Positions 1-7,750 are shown, numbered from the stretch's first letter. The stretch: 8,352 nucleotides of DNA from an uncultured Porphyromonadaceae bacterium (GCA_947176545.1 CAMWRB010000047.1:1-8352); one strand, 5' to 3'. The notes: generated by a model from the sequence alone, not told the origin. Numbers and translations are program-made.

Positions 1-1
1 G

Positions 2-1552
2 TTTCTGCGCAGTATCGAGCTGATGGTCAGCTATGCTAAAGCGCTTGCCGAAGGGAGTTACCGCCAACCGGAAGTCAAGCGTATGTTCATACGTCTTTTG
101 GTTTCGCTCATATACAGTTACCATGACAACCTCTTCACCCGCACGGACATCTCACCGAAAGCACCTCAATACGAAGATGGGTTTGACAGAATGTATATGA
201 AACTTATATCCCCGCGCGATGACCCCTCGAAGCTCGAAAATATATTCACGGATTTCAATAATCAGCACCATACTTCCGAGTTCTTCCGTCGCAACAGAGA
301 TGTAAGAGACCACGCGTGCGCACACCTCGATGAGAAAAGCAGTGTCGGCGATATTGACTCTCAGCTCGACGGACTTCCGATAGATGAACTGTATCGGCAG
401 TATGACAATATGTTGAACTTGTTCAACTACCTTTGCCGCCACATCTTCTGTCTTAAATTCCTGAGCATTGAACCGCGCTCTCCGCTCCCCGGTGCAAGAT
501 TTGAAACCATTGCCGGTAACAGGGACTTTTATGGCCGTGAGACCGATGAAAACGAACAACCGCAGAATATGTCTCCGGATGAAATATTGCGTTCACTGCG
601 TAAGAACGACTCCAATCGTGAATTGGCCGAAGCTCTGATGAGTGAAAGATTACGTTCACAAAACGATGAGCTTTATTACCATATGATTGAGGCGATAACG
701 CGCCGCTTTGAGGAGATGACTGCGATTGAGTGTGATTTATGCCCAATCTTTATGGCACTGCACAATGCAAGGAGATGTTTCCCGGAGCGACTGCAGGACT
801 CCCTGCTCATGCTCTTGGCCAATAATAACATATCTGATTACCTCAGATTGTATATCCTCCGCGAGATTGCGTCATTGGCCCGAAGAACCCGGGATTATGA
901 TTTATGGACCACTCTGAAACTATGGATGCGAAGCGAATGCTATCCGATACAGGCTTTCGGCTTTCTTGCCGGATTGCACTTTCTGATGTCTGACAGCACG
1001 CCGAATCGTACGCCCAAGACTAAACCCCTTACCGTGAATACTGAATACGCCAATCTCCTTGATATGGTCACCGACCCGGTCAAAAAAATCGGTATCATAC
1101 TGTTGCTCAACCAGCACTGGCGCTTCAGCGAGGAGTATCAGTTCGTCAGAAAAAATGAGACGGATTACAACGATTGGCTCAAGAAAAGCATCAATAACTG
1201 TCTCACCGCTTATGCCCGTTATATCCGTATGAATAATCCGGAGGAGCTTGACCGCTGGATGAATTATGAGAGTCGGGGCTACTGCTTATGTCTGCTATAT
1301 GGATTGGCCAAGTCGGAAGTGGATAGAAAAGCTGACCCGAACCCTTTTATTGAGCTGTGGAGATGGAATGCTTTCTACCGCTACCGTTTTGATAAATACG
1401 AAGCTCTCTGTACAGCTCTTATGGATGAACTCAGCGGCAATATCGACTCTGCGTGCTATTTGTTCACCCGAATCGCCGCTGACCATCCCGCCGACGCCGA
1501 TGCTCAACAGATGCTCCGCGACTTTAAACAAAGACACAAACCAAACCTCTGA
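2..1552 (+). CDS. Hypothetical helical protein with HEPN-like RxxxxxH motif and TPR-like end (5' partial)
   Basis: I do not recognise this protein as a named family. The frame is open to the left edge, with seven more codons before the first visible ATG at 23, so the true start is probably outside the window. Numbering from that ATG, 509 residues are seen, with no signal peptide or convincing membrane segment, so a cytoplasmic location is inferred. Residues 89-105 contain R95 and H101 in RDHACAHLD, followed by a helix at about 120-146. This resembles the Rx4-6H signature plus helix of HEPN-type proteins, but the motif alone is weak evidence. The rest is rich in predicted helices with many Trp, Tyr and Arg residues. 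Residues about 460-503 have the spacing of one TPR-like helix pair (GNIDSACYLFTRIAADHP). The stop is followed by a strong inverted repeat and then a new promoter, so the gene probably ends its own transcription unit. Coding is well supported by length; function is unknown. Confidence 0.8.
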   Translation, partial: FLRSIELMVSYAKALAEGSYRQPEVKRMFIRLLVSLIYSYHDNLFTRTDISPKAPQYEDGFDRMYMKLISPRDDPSKLENIFTDFNNQHHTSEFFRRNRDVRDHACAHLDEKSSVGDIDSQLDGLPIDELYRQYDNMLNLFNYLCRHIFCLKFLSIEPRSPLPGARFETIAGNRDFYGRETDENEQPQNMSPDEILRSLRKNDSNRELAEALMSERLRSQNDELYYHMIEAITRRFEEMTAIECDLCPIFMALHNARRCFPERLQDSLLMLLANNNISDYLRLYILREIASLARRTRDYDLWTTLKLWMRSECYPIQAFGFLAGLHFLMSDSTPNRTPKTKPLTVNTEYANLLDMVTDPVKKIGIILLLNQHWRFSEEYQFVRKNETDYNDWLKKSINNCLTAYARYIRMNNPEELDRWMNYESRGYCLCLLYGLAKSEVDRKADPNPFIELWRWNAFYRYRFDKYEALCTALMDELSGNIDSACYLFTRIAADHPADADAQQMLRDFKQRHKPNL

Positions 1553-1575
1553 CTATATGTAAAATAGATATACGT

Positions 1576-1626
1576 AATTAAACTTTGTCACCGCGGTAAT
1601 AATTACCACGGTGACAAAGTTTAATT
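1576..1626 (+). terminator. Long inverted repeat, probable (bidirectional) terminator hairpin
   Basis: Arms 1576-1600 and 1602-1626 are reverse complements over 25 bp, with one mismatch (C1594 against A1608) and a single central base. The inner part of each arm is GC-rich (TGTCACCG / CGGTGACA) and the outer ends are A/T-rich (ATTAAA / TTTAAT). The repeat begins 24 bases after the stop of the first gene and ends 38 bases before the -33 element of the next promoter, the expected place for a terminator. The following T-run is weak (TTTAATTCTAT), so efficient intrinsic termination is inferred. An alternative is a palindromic binding or insertion site. Confidence 0.6.
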
Positions 1627-1664
1627 CTATAGTACGGGAAATGGGAAATTGAAAATCGGCGCAG

Positions 1665-1696
1665 TTTGCGATTTAGACGATTTTATATTAACTTTG
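1665..1696 (+). promoter_or_regulatory. Bacteroidetes-type promoter for the polysaccharide-export genes
   Basis: TTTG at 1665-1668 and TAACTTTG at 1689-1696 match the Bacteroidetes primary sigma factor consensus (-33 TTTG, -7 TAnnTTTG) with a 20-bp spacer. The start of transcription would fall a few bases after 1696. This gives a leader of about 65-70 nt before the ATG at 1771, with no Shine-Dalgarno sequence, as is usual in this phylum. Confidence 0.75.
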
Positions 1697-1770
1697 TGAT
1701 TTGATGAGAGCAAATGCTGTCACGACATTTTCGATTTATTCACAGAGTTTAGATAAGACCTCCACATCCG

Positions 1771-4188
1771 ATGAAACTGAATCTGAAAGTTAAACTCATA
1801 TTTACAGCCGTCTTAGTAGCTATCACACTCACAGCCTGGGCTATGACCGACGACCAGGTTATCAGCTATATACGTGCGCAATCTGCAGCGGGCAAAACCA
1901 ATCAGCAGATAGGAAAGGAGCTGATGGCTCAGGGCGTGCCGGCCGCTCAGATACAACGCATACGCGCCAAATATCAGCGCGAGGGTTCCGTTGCGACCGG
2001 AACAATGGTCGAGGCGAAGAGTGCGGCTATTACGGATAACGGACGTGACGTACCGGAAGAAACCACTTATCAGGAGAACGAACTTGTCGTCGACGTATTC
2101 ACTCCGGATGAGAGACAGACCGCTCGTGAAGTCTACGGTCACGACCTCTTCAATTCACGCGGACTGACTTTCGACCCCAACAAGAATATGGCCACCCCGC
2201 GCGACTACAGGCTCGGGCCCGGCGATGAAGTGGTCATCGACGTATGGGGCGCTGCCGAAGAACATATCCGCGAGACTATCTCACCCGAAGGGAGTATCAT
2301 GATTTCCCGCCTCGGTCCCGTGCATCTCAACGGCAAGACTATCGAAGAGGCCAACTCATACATCAAGAGACTTTTCTCACGCAAATATGCGGGCATCAGC
2401 AGCGACCAGACCGACATCAGCGTAAATCTCGGCGACCTCCGCTCCATACAGATTGACATCATGGGTGAGGTCGACACTCCGGGAACATTCCGGATGTCAC
2501 CCTTCTCCACTGTTTTCCATGCCCTCTATAATGCCGGCGGCATCAACAATATAGGCTCGATGCGCAATATCTCGGTGCTCCGTAACGGCAGACGAATAGC
2601 CAACGTCGATATCTACGACTATCTCTTCAAGGGGAAACAGACGGGCAATATCCGTCTGCAGGAGGGTGATGTCATCATCGTGCCCCCATACGACCAGATT
2701 GTAAATATATCCGGCAATGTGAAGCGACCGATGTATTACGAGATAAAACCTGGTGAGACAGTCGCCTCGCTCCTCGAATACGCAGGTGGCTTCGCCGGTG
2801 ACGCATACTCGGGGATGGTCCGTCTGTCACGCCAGAACGGTGAGGACAACGACCTCTACAACATCGAGAGAGGTGAATTTGAGACATACCGTTTGCAGGA
2901 CGGCGATGTGGTGACTGTCGGCAACGTGCTCGACAGATACAGCAACCGCGTCGAACTCAAGGGCGCCGTCAGCCGTCCCGGCCTGTATGCGTTAGGCAAC
3001 AAAGCACGCACGGTACGCGAACTCATAGCTTTGGCTGACGGTCTCAACGATGATGCCTATAAGGGTCGCGCCCTTATCTACCGTCAGGGTCCTGACCTGA
3101 CCATGAAAGTAATACCGTTCGATTTGGGTGGTGTTGTCGCCGGATATGCCGAGGACATTGTGCTGCAGAAGAATGATGTGATTGAAGTAGCCAGCGTACA
3201 GCAGATGGAGGAGAAAGGTGACTTCAAGATTTCAGGCATGGTGACCAATCCGGGAGATTACTCCTATATGGCCAATACATCGGTCGAGGACCTGATACTC
3301 CGAGCCGGCGGTCTGAGAGAGGGAGCATCTACAGTCCGTGTGGAGATATCAAGGCGTATTGATGACCCGACAGCCACCCAGGAGACACAGCGACTCTCCG
3401 AAATATATAATGTCGACATCACAAACGGTCTGAACAAAAATAGCGAGGCCTCAAGATTTATCCTGATGCCTTACGACCAGGTAGTGGTGAGAAAATCTCC
3501 CACATACGCTGCCCAATCCCCGGTATGGATTGATGGAGAAATAGTCTTCGGAGGTGAGTACACGCTGAGCAAGCGCAACGAACGTCTCTCCGACCTTGTG
3601 GCCCGTGCCGGAGGTCTCGTGGAGGGGGCATACGTCAAGGGTGCATTCCTGAAACGTCAGCTCACCGACGACGAGGTGCGCGAACGTGAGAATGTGTTGC
3701 GTCTGGCAATGACCAATCAGGAATCCTCAGACTCAATATCGACCGCAAAACTGAATATTTCGAATGTATATAATGTGGGTATAAACCTCCCGGCCGCCCT
3801 TGCCAATCCGGGATGTACCGAAGACCTCGTACTTCAACCGGGTGACTATCTCTTTATCCCCGAACAGCAGAGTACCGTCAAAATCTCCGGTGACGTGATG
3901 TACCCCAACACCACCGTATTTGTCGAGGGCAAAAAGGTCAGCTACTATATCGACCAGGCCGGCGGTTACGGACTCCAGGCCAAGAAGAGCCGTTGCTACA
4001 TAATATATATGAACGGACAGGTGGCCAGAGTGAAGCGTAATACGGTCGTCGAACCGGGAGCGCATATCATCGTACCCTCCAAGCCTGAGAGCCGCACCAA
4101 TGTCTGGGAGAAGATTATGCCCACCATATCCGGCTTCAGTTCATTGGCAACCATGGCGGCCGCCGTAGCAACCATGTTCAAAAAGTAG
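1771..4188 (+). CDS. Wza-like polysaccharide export protein with multiple SLBB domains
   Basis: This is a probable exporter component for capsule or exopolysaccharide, acting in the periplasm and at the outer membrane. The 805-residue product begins with a signal peptide (KVK, then a hydrophobic run at about 8-23, likely cleavage after AWA at 22-24). A short helical segment follows (26-70) that resembles a putative-helix-turn region. The Poly_export domain is at about 141-220, with the typical DYRLGPGDEVVIDVWG and a PEGSI strand. At least six SLBB-like repeats follow, each starting with a strand like IxGxVxxPG: about 226, 310, 394, 485, 586 and 703. Most are followed by an AGG-type turn. The C-terminus (779-803) is an Ala/Met-rich hydrophobic helix. 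Escherichia coli Wza is about 380 residues, so this is a much longer version. No lipobox cysteine is present after the signal peptide, unlike Wza. ATG 1771 fits both the promoter and the signal peptide. It heads the export cluster. Confidence 0.93.
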   Translation: MKLNLKVKLIFTAVLVAITLTAWAMTDDQVISYIRAQSAAGKTNQQIGKELMAQGVPAAQIQRIRAKYQREGSVATGTMVEAKSAAITDNGRDVPEETTYQENELVVDVFTPDERQTAREVYGHDLFNSRGLTFDPNKNMATPRDYRLGPGDEVVIDVWGAAEEHIRETISPEGSIMISRLGPVHLNGKTIEEANSYIKRLFSRKYAGISSDQTDISVNLGDLRSIQIDIMGEVDTPGTFRMSPFSTVFHALYNAGGINNIGSMRNISVLRNGRRIANVDIYDYLFKGKQTGNIRLQEGDVIIVPPYDQIVNISGNVKRPMYYEIKPGETVASLLEYAGGFAGDAYSGMVRLSRQNGEDNDLYNIERGEFETYRLQDGDVVTVGNVLDRYSNRVELKGAVSRPGLYALGNKARTVRELIALADGLNDDAYKGRALIYRQGPDLTMKVIPFDLGGVVAGYAEDIVLQKNDVIEVASVQQMEEKGDFKISGMVTNPGDYSYMANTSVEDLILRAGGLREGASTVRVEISRRIDDPTATQETQRLSEIYNVDITNGLNKNSEASRFILMPYDQVVVRKSPTYAAQSPVWIDGEIVFGGEYTLSKRNERLSDLVARAGGLVEGAYVKGAFLKRQLTDDEVRERENVLRLAMTNQESSDSISTAKLNISNVYNVGINLPAALANPGCTEDLVLQPGDYLFIPEQQSTVKISGDVMYPNTTVFVEGKKVSYYIDQAGGYGLQAKKSRCYIIYMNGQVARVKRNTVVEPGAHIIVPSKPESRTNVWEKIMPTISGFSSLATMAAAVATMFKK

Positions 4189-4208
4189 GGACGCGATTAA
4201 TCGCGTCC
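4189..4208. repeat. Perfect 20-bp palindrome abutting the stop codon
   Basis: GGACGCGATTAATCGCGTCC is its own reverse complement and starts at the base after the TAG stop of the SLBB gene. As RNA it gives an 8-bp GC-rich stem with a TTAA loop. It is not followed by a T-run (the next bases are ACAGATATAAAA), so it does not look like an intrinsic terminator. It overlaps the first unit of the tandem repeat. Its likely roles, by inference, are 3'-end protection of the upstream message or a REP-type repeat. Confidence 0.8.
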
Positions 4209-4290
4209 ACAGATATAAAATGCGATTTATCGCGTCCACGGATATAAAACGCGATTAATCCCGGCCGGAGATATAAGACGCGATTTATTT
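4192..4290 (+). repeat. Tandem 29-bp repeat array, three full units plus a decayed fourth
   Basis: Three contiguous 29-bp units are seen: 4192-4220, 4221-4249 and 4250-4278. Unit 2 matches unit 1 at 26 of 29 positions and unit 3 matches at 24 of 29. A fourth start at 4279 keeps only about ten bases (CGCGATTTAT) before diverging. Each unit is a palindromic half (CGCGATTAATCGCG-like) followed by a linker ending GATATAAAA. Palindrome quality falls from left to right: perfect in unit 1, a GCGAT/ATCGC stem in unit 2, lost in unit 3. There are no unique spacers, so this is not CRISPR. The array fills most of the 144-bp gap between the SLBB and Wzz genes. Confidence 0.85.
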
Positions 4291-4332
4291 GAGTCGGCAA
4301 ACGAAACAATAACACCAACCGAGATACACAAT

Positions 4333-5448
4333 ATGTCAGATATAAATAACCCCTCAGAGGCTCAGGGAACTGCCAACAACGGACAGGGAATTGACCTCGT
4401 CGAGATAGCACTCAAAATATGGCGACAACGCAAACGGGTGCTGATATGGTGCGGAGTCGCAGCCGTATTGGGACTTATCGTCGCATTCAGTATTCCCAAG
4501 GAATACTCGTCGTTCGTCACTCTCGTACCCGAATCACAGGAGAGTTCCGGTGGCGGTGCTCTCGGTGGTCTTGCCGCTATGGCCGGCATCAATATGGGGG
4601 GTACAGGTGAGGATGCCATGTCACCGCATCTCTACCCCGATATCATACGTTCTGTCCCCTTCCAACTCGCACTTCTCGACATTCCGCTGACCAACAGCGC
4701 CGGCACTGAGAAATTCACTCTGGAGGAATATATCACCGATGACATCAGAAGTCCCTGGTGGAGTTCAATCATCGGACTCCCGGGCACCGTACTCTCTCTC
4801 TTCAAATCATCGGATAAATCGGGCGATACCGTGGTCGGCACAGATGCGACCGGCGGACCTGTCAGGATAACAGAGGAACAATCGGGACTTATCGGCTATA
4901 TCGGCGAGGCGGTATCAGCGTCAGTAGACCAGAAGACATCCATCATATATATATCGGTGACGACACAAGATCCTGTTGTCGCCGCTACGTTGGCCGACAC
5001 CGTCGCCAACCGTCTGCAGGAATACATCATCAGTTACCGTACGCAAAAGGCCCGTCAGGACCTCGAATTTACTGAAAAATTGAACGAGGAGGCCAAAGAG
5101 AAATATTATTCGGCACAGCAGAAATTTGCCAACTATCTGGACAGCAATCAGGGACTCGTCCTCTTCTCGGCACAGACCATGCGCGACCGTTTGGAAAATG
5201 AAGCTACCTTAGCTTTCAATGTTTACAATCAGACCTCACAGAAACTCGAACTTGCCAAGGCCAAGGTCCAGGAACAGACTCCCGTATTCGCCACCATCGA
5301 GCCGGCTGTCGTGCCCATAAGGGCTGCAAAACCGAGAAAGCCTTTGATTCTGATAGCCTTCGTTTTCCTCGGATTTGCTGCGGCTGTATCGTGGATTCTC
5401 TTTGCCGAGCCCCTTATAGATACTTTCAGACAGAAACTGAAGCAATAA
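4333..5448 (+). CDS. Wzz-type polysaccharide chain-length determinant / co-polymerase
   Basis: This inner-membrane protein probably sets chain length or couples polymerisation to export of a surface polysaccharide, partnering the SLBB protein encoded upstream. The 371 residues show the family layout. A short cytoplasmic N-terminus leads to a first membrane helix at about 36-54 (VLIWCGVAAVLGLIVAFSI), then the strand AFSIPKEYSSFVTLVPE. A glycine-rich segment follows at 73-92, and a large periplasmic part with a helical, coiled-coil-like stretch at about 225-315. The proline/basic motif KPRKPLIL (333-340) precedes the second membrane helix at about 337-357. The C-terminal cytoplasmic tail is only about 14 residues. 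There is no Walker A motif or tyrosine-rich tail, so no fused BY-kinase. The ATG at 4333 puts the N-terminal helix in the expected place. It lies 144 bp after the SLBB gene, across the repeat array, and no clear promoter is visible in that gap. Co-transcription is inferred. Confidence 0.92.
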   Translation: MSDINNPSEAQGTANNGQGIDLVEIALKIWRQRKRVLIWCGVAAVLGLIVAFSIPKEYSSFVTLVPESQESSGGGALGGLAAMAGINMGGTGEDAMSPHLYPDIIRSVPFQLALLDIPLTNSAGTEKFTLEEYITDDIRSPWWSSIIGLPGTVLSLFKSSDKSGDTVVGTDATGGPVRITEEQSGLIGYIGEAVSASVDQKTSIIYISVTTQDPVVAATLADTVANRLQEYIISYRTQKARQDLEFTEKLNEEAKEKYYSAQQKFANYLDSNQGLVLFSAQTMRDRLENEATLAFNVYNQTSQKLELAKAKVQEQTPVFATIEPAVVPIRAAKPRKPLILIAFVFLGFAAAVSWILFAEPLIDTFRQKLKQ

Positions 5449-5457
5449 TTTCAATCC

Positions 5458-6432
5458 GTGCATAAAGTCCTGCTCATTATCATATTGACGATTAACGCCG
5501 CCGTATCCATACCGGTCATGGCTCAATCCGACTTCACCGATATACTCTCCGGTGTGCTTGACGCTATGAGCTCGACAAATCAGCGGAAATCGGGTAACGG
5601 AAGAGTGTCGGAGGCAGACATTCTCTCCGATGTGGCCGACGAGATGACGGTCGGAAGCACTCTCGATTACCTTTATGACCTCTACAATACTCCGGTCACC
5701 GATGGTGAAAAGAACCGCAGGAACAGACTCGCGTACACTTATCCATCCGGATATTACAACTCGGGAGTCCGCTCCCGGGCATACCGCAGCTATGCCTACC
5801 TCATACCACCCGGAGCAGTCGCTCCGGTACGTGGTCACATAACGTCACGCTTCGGCTATCGCCCGCAGTTCGGACGTATGCACCACGGAACTGATATAGC
5901 TGTAAATGTCGGGGACACTATACGTGCGGCGATAGAGGGCACTGTCTCGCGTATATCCAATGACCCTCACGGTTACGGACTCTTCATCTGCCTGCAACAT
6001 GCCGGCGGACTCGAAACAAGATACGCGCACCTCAGCGGATGTCTTGTCACACAGGGTATGCGTGTCTCCACCGGCCAACCGATTGCATTGGGAGGTAATT
6101 CGGGCAACTCCACCGGACCTCATCTGCATTTTGAGACACGCGTCAATGGAGACGCCGTCGACCTCTCGGCTATGTTCAATTTCTCATCCCCTGCGGAAAA
6201 GGAGAACTCGTTTGCCTCCCGCGACCTGACGGCACAGAACGGCCGACAGACTTTGACTCCTACGTCTCGCACCGCTGACGGTACACCAAAGTCCACATAC
6301 GTTGTGCGTATAGGAGATACTATCCAATCCATAGCCCGACAGAACGGAATATCCGTCCTGAAGCTGTGTAATCTCAATATGCTGGCCGTCACTGACATAC
6401 TGCAACCGGGCAGAATGCTCAAATTGCGCTGA
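5458..6432 (+). CDS. Secreted M23 metallopeptidase with C-terminal LysM domain
   Basis: This is a probable peptidoglycan endopeptidase acting in the periplasm. The GTG start lies 9 bases after the Wzz stop and is chosen because it gives a complete signal peptide (MHKVLLIIIL..., likely cleavage after A22 of VMA-QS). No ATG in frame would preserve it. Residues 25-115 are low in recognisable features. The M23 domain covers about 118-240 and has all expected zinc and catalytic residues: H142 and D146 in HHGTD, H191 in YAHLS, and H222 and H224 in GPHLHFE. A linker rich in Ser/Thr/Arg (245-278) leads to a LysM domain at about 279-323 (TYVVRIGDTIQSIARQNGIS), a peptidoglycan-binding fold. Both halves appear intact, so an active enzyme is expected. 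Close coupling to the Wzz gene suggests a wall-remodelling job for the polysaccharide exporter, which is inference. A general cell-wall hydrolase is the main alternative. Confidence 0.92.
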   Translation: MHKVLLIIILTINAAVSIPVMAQSDFTDILSGVLDAMSSTNQRKSGNGRVSEADILSDVADEMTVGSTLDYLYDLYNTPVTDGEKNRRNRLAYTYPSGYYNSGVRSRAYRSYAYLIPPGAVAPVRGHITSRFGYRPQFGRMHHGTDIAVNVGDTIRAAIEGTVSRISNDPHGYGLFICLQHAGGLETRYAHLSGCLVTQGMRVSTGQPIALGGNSGNSTGPHLHFETRVNGDAVDLSAMFNFSSPAEKENSFASRDLTAQNGRQTLTPTSRTADGTPKSTYVVRIGDTIQSIARQNGISVLKLCNLNMLAVTDILQPGRMLKLR

Positions 6433-6517
6433 CAGCCCGCTGTCATCCAATGGTCACGTGACGAAAGCGCACATACTTAACACAGGTACAATATATTCCA
6501 ATACAGGTAAAAAAGAT

Positions 6518-7750
6518 ATGCCCACAGTTTCCAATCGCGGGGAGATTATGCCCGCATCACCCATACGACGTCTCGTCCCGTTGGCCAATAAGGCTGCCGC
6601 ACGCGGACTCAAAGTTTACAGACTCAATATCGGGCAACCCGACTTGCCCACACCCCCTCAGGCATTTGAAGCTCTGCGCAATATTGACCGTAAGGTGCTC
6701 GAATATTCACCATCCGAGGGTCTCCGCTCACTGCGTATGAAGCTGTGCGAATACTATCATCGCTTCAATATAGATGTCAATATAGACGACATCATAGTCA
6801 CCTCAGGAGGGTCTGAAGCCGTACTGTTCGCATTCATGGCCTGCCTCGACCCGGGCGACGAAATCATCGTACCCGAACCGGCATATGCCAACTACATGGC
6901 GTTCGCTATATCTGCCGGTGCCAAAATCGTCACCATCCCATCATCAATAGACAACGGCTTCGCTCTCCCGCCGGTCGAAGAGTTTGAGAAGCTGATTACA
7001 CCGCGCACCAAGGGCATTCTTATCTGCAATCCCAACAATCCGACGGGTTATCTCTACTCAATGAAGGAGATGCTGCAAATCCGCGACCTGGTAATGAAGT
7101 ATGACCTCTTCCTGTTCTCAGATGAGGTATATCGTGAATTCTGCTACACGGGAGCGCCCTATATCTCGGCTTTTCATCTCCCGGACATCGAGCAACAGGT
7201 AGTGTTAATCGACTCTGTTTCCAAACGTTATAACGAATGTGGCATACGTATCGGAGCGCTTATCACCAAGAACGAGCAGTTGCGACGCAACGTGATGAAG
7301 TTCTGTCAGGCCCGTCTGAGTCCGCCGCTGATAGGCCAAATTGTCGCCGAAGCTTCCATCGACGCCTCTCCGGAATATATGCTCTCCACATACACCGAAT
7401 ATGTGGAACGACGTAACTTCCTGATAGACGGTATCAACCGCATACCGGGTTGCTACTCCCCCATTCCGATGGGAGCCTTCTATACCGTGGCGCGACTGCC
7501 GGTCGACGACGCCGACCGCTTCTGCGAATGGTGTCTCAACGAGTTTGAATATGAGGGACAGACCATATTCATGGCACCCGCCTCAGGCTTTTATACCACC
7601 CCGGGCAACGGCCGGGACCAGGTGCGTATGGCGTATGTCCTCTGCAAGGAAGACCTGGCACGCGCACTTGATGTACTCGCACACGCTCTGACAGCTTATC
7701 CGGGATATACCCTCCGTGACACACTTGCACAGACGGCCAAAAATGATTAA
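6518..7750 (+). CDS. PLP-dependent class I/II aminotransferase
   Basis: This cytoplasmic fold-type I aminotransferase transfers an amino group between an amino acid and a 2-oxo acid through pyridoxal phosphate. The substrate cannot be read from the sequence. From ATG 6518 it has 410 residues, a usual length. Visible landmarks are LNIGQPDLPTP (36-46), YSPSEGLRSLR (63-73), SGGSEA (96-101, phosphate loop), NPNNPTG (171-177, with N174), SDEVYRE (201-207, with D202 and Y205), SVSKRYNECGIRIG (233-246, with the likely PLP lysine K236), and R370 in QVRMAY for the substrate carboxylate. The frame is open further upstream to a GTG at 6458, but those 20 residues (MTKAHILNTGTIYSNTGKKD) lack family features, so the ATG is preferred. 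The gap to the M23 gene is 85 bases with no clear promoter. It may be read through from the export cluster, although its role looks metabolic. Confidence 0.92.
   Translation: MPTVSNRGEIMPASPIRRLVPLANKAAARGLKVYRLNIGQPDLPTPPQAFEALRNIDRKVLEYSPSEGLRSLRMKLCEYYHRFNIDVNIDDIIVTSGGSEAVLFAFMACLDPGDEIIVPEPAYANYMAFAISAGAKIVTIPSSIDNGFALPPVEEFEKLITPRTKGILICNPNNPTGYLYSMKEMLQIRDLVMKYDLFLFSDEVYREFCYTGAPYISAFHLPDIEQQVVLIDSVSKRYNECGIRIGALITKNEQLRRNVMKFCQARLSPPLIGQIVAEASIDASPEYMLSTYTEYVERRNFLIDGINRIPGCYSPIPMGAFYTVARLPVDDADRFCEWCLNEFEYEGQTIFMAPASGFYTTPGNGRDQVRMAYVLCKEDLARALDVLAHALTAYPGYTLRDTLAQTAKND

Noticed and set aside
4192..4290. Short tandem repeats as a possible CRISPR array
   Set aside because: The 29-bp units are directly contiguous with no unique spacers, they are internally palindromic throughout, and no cas genes are nearby.
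4279..4332. A separate promoter for the Wzz gene
   Set aside because: TTTATTTGAG at 4284-4293 only loosely resembles TAnnTTTG; the spacing inside the motif is wrong and no exact match is present in the gap.
5236..5838. Long open frame on the minus strand (200 codons)
   Set aside because: It spans the end of the Wzz gene and the start of the M23 gene, both with clear family motifs on the plus strand, and its translation shows no recognisable domain.
6430..6445. Small hairpin TGACAG-CCCG-CTGTCA at the M23 stop codon as a terminator
   Set aside because: The stem is only 6 bp and no T-run follows; too weak to call.
6453..6462. Palindrome GTCACGTGAC before the aminotransferase as an operator
   Set aside because: Ten bases is within chance expectation in a window of this size and nothing ties it to a known regulator.
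6458..6517. GTG at 6458 as the aminotransferase start
   Set aside because: The extra 20 residues carry no family features, while ATG 6518 gives a normal N-terminus; kept only as an alternative.
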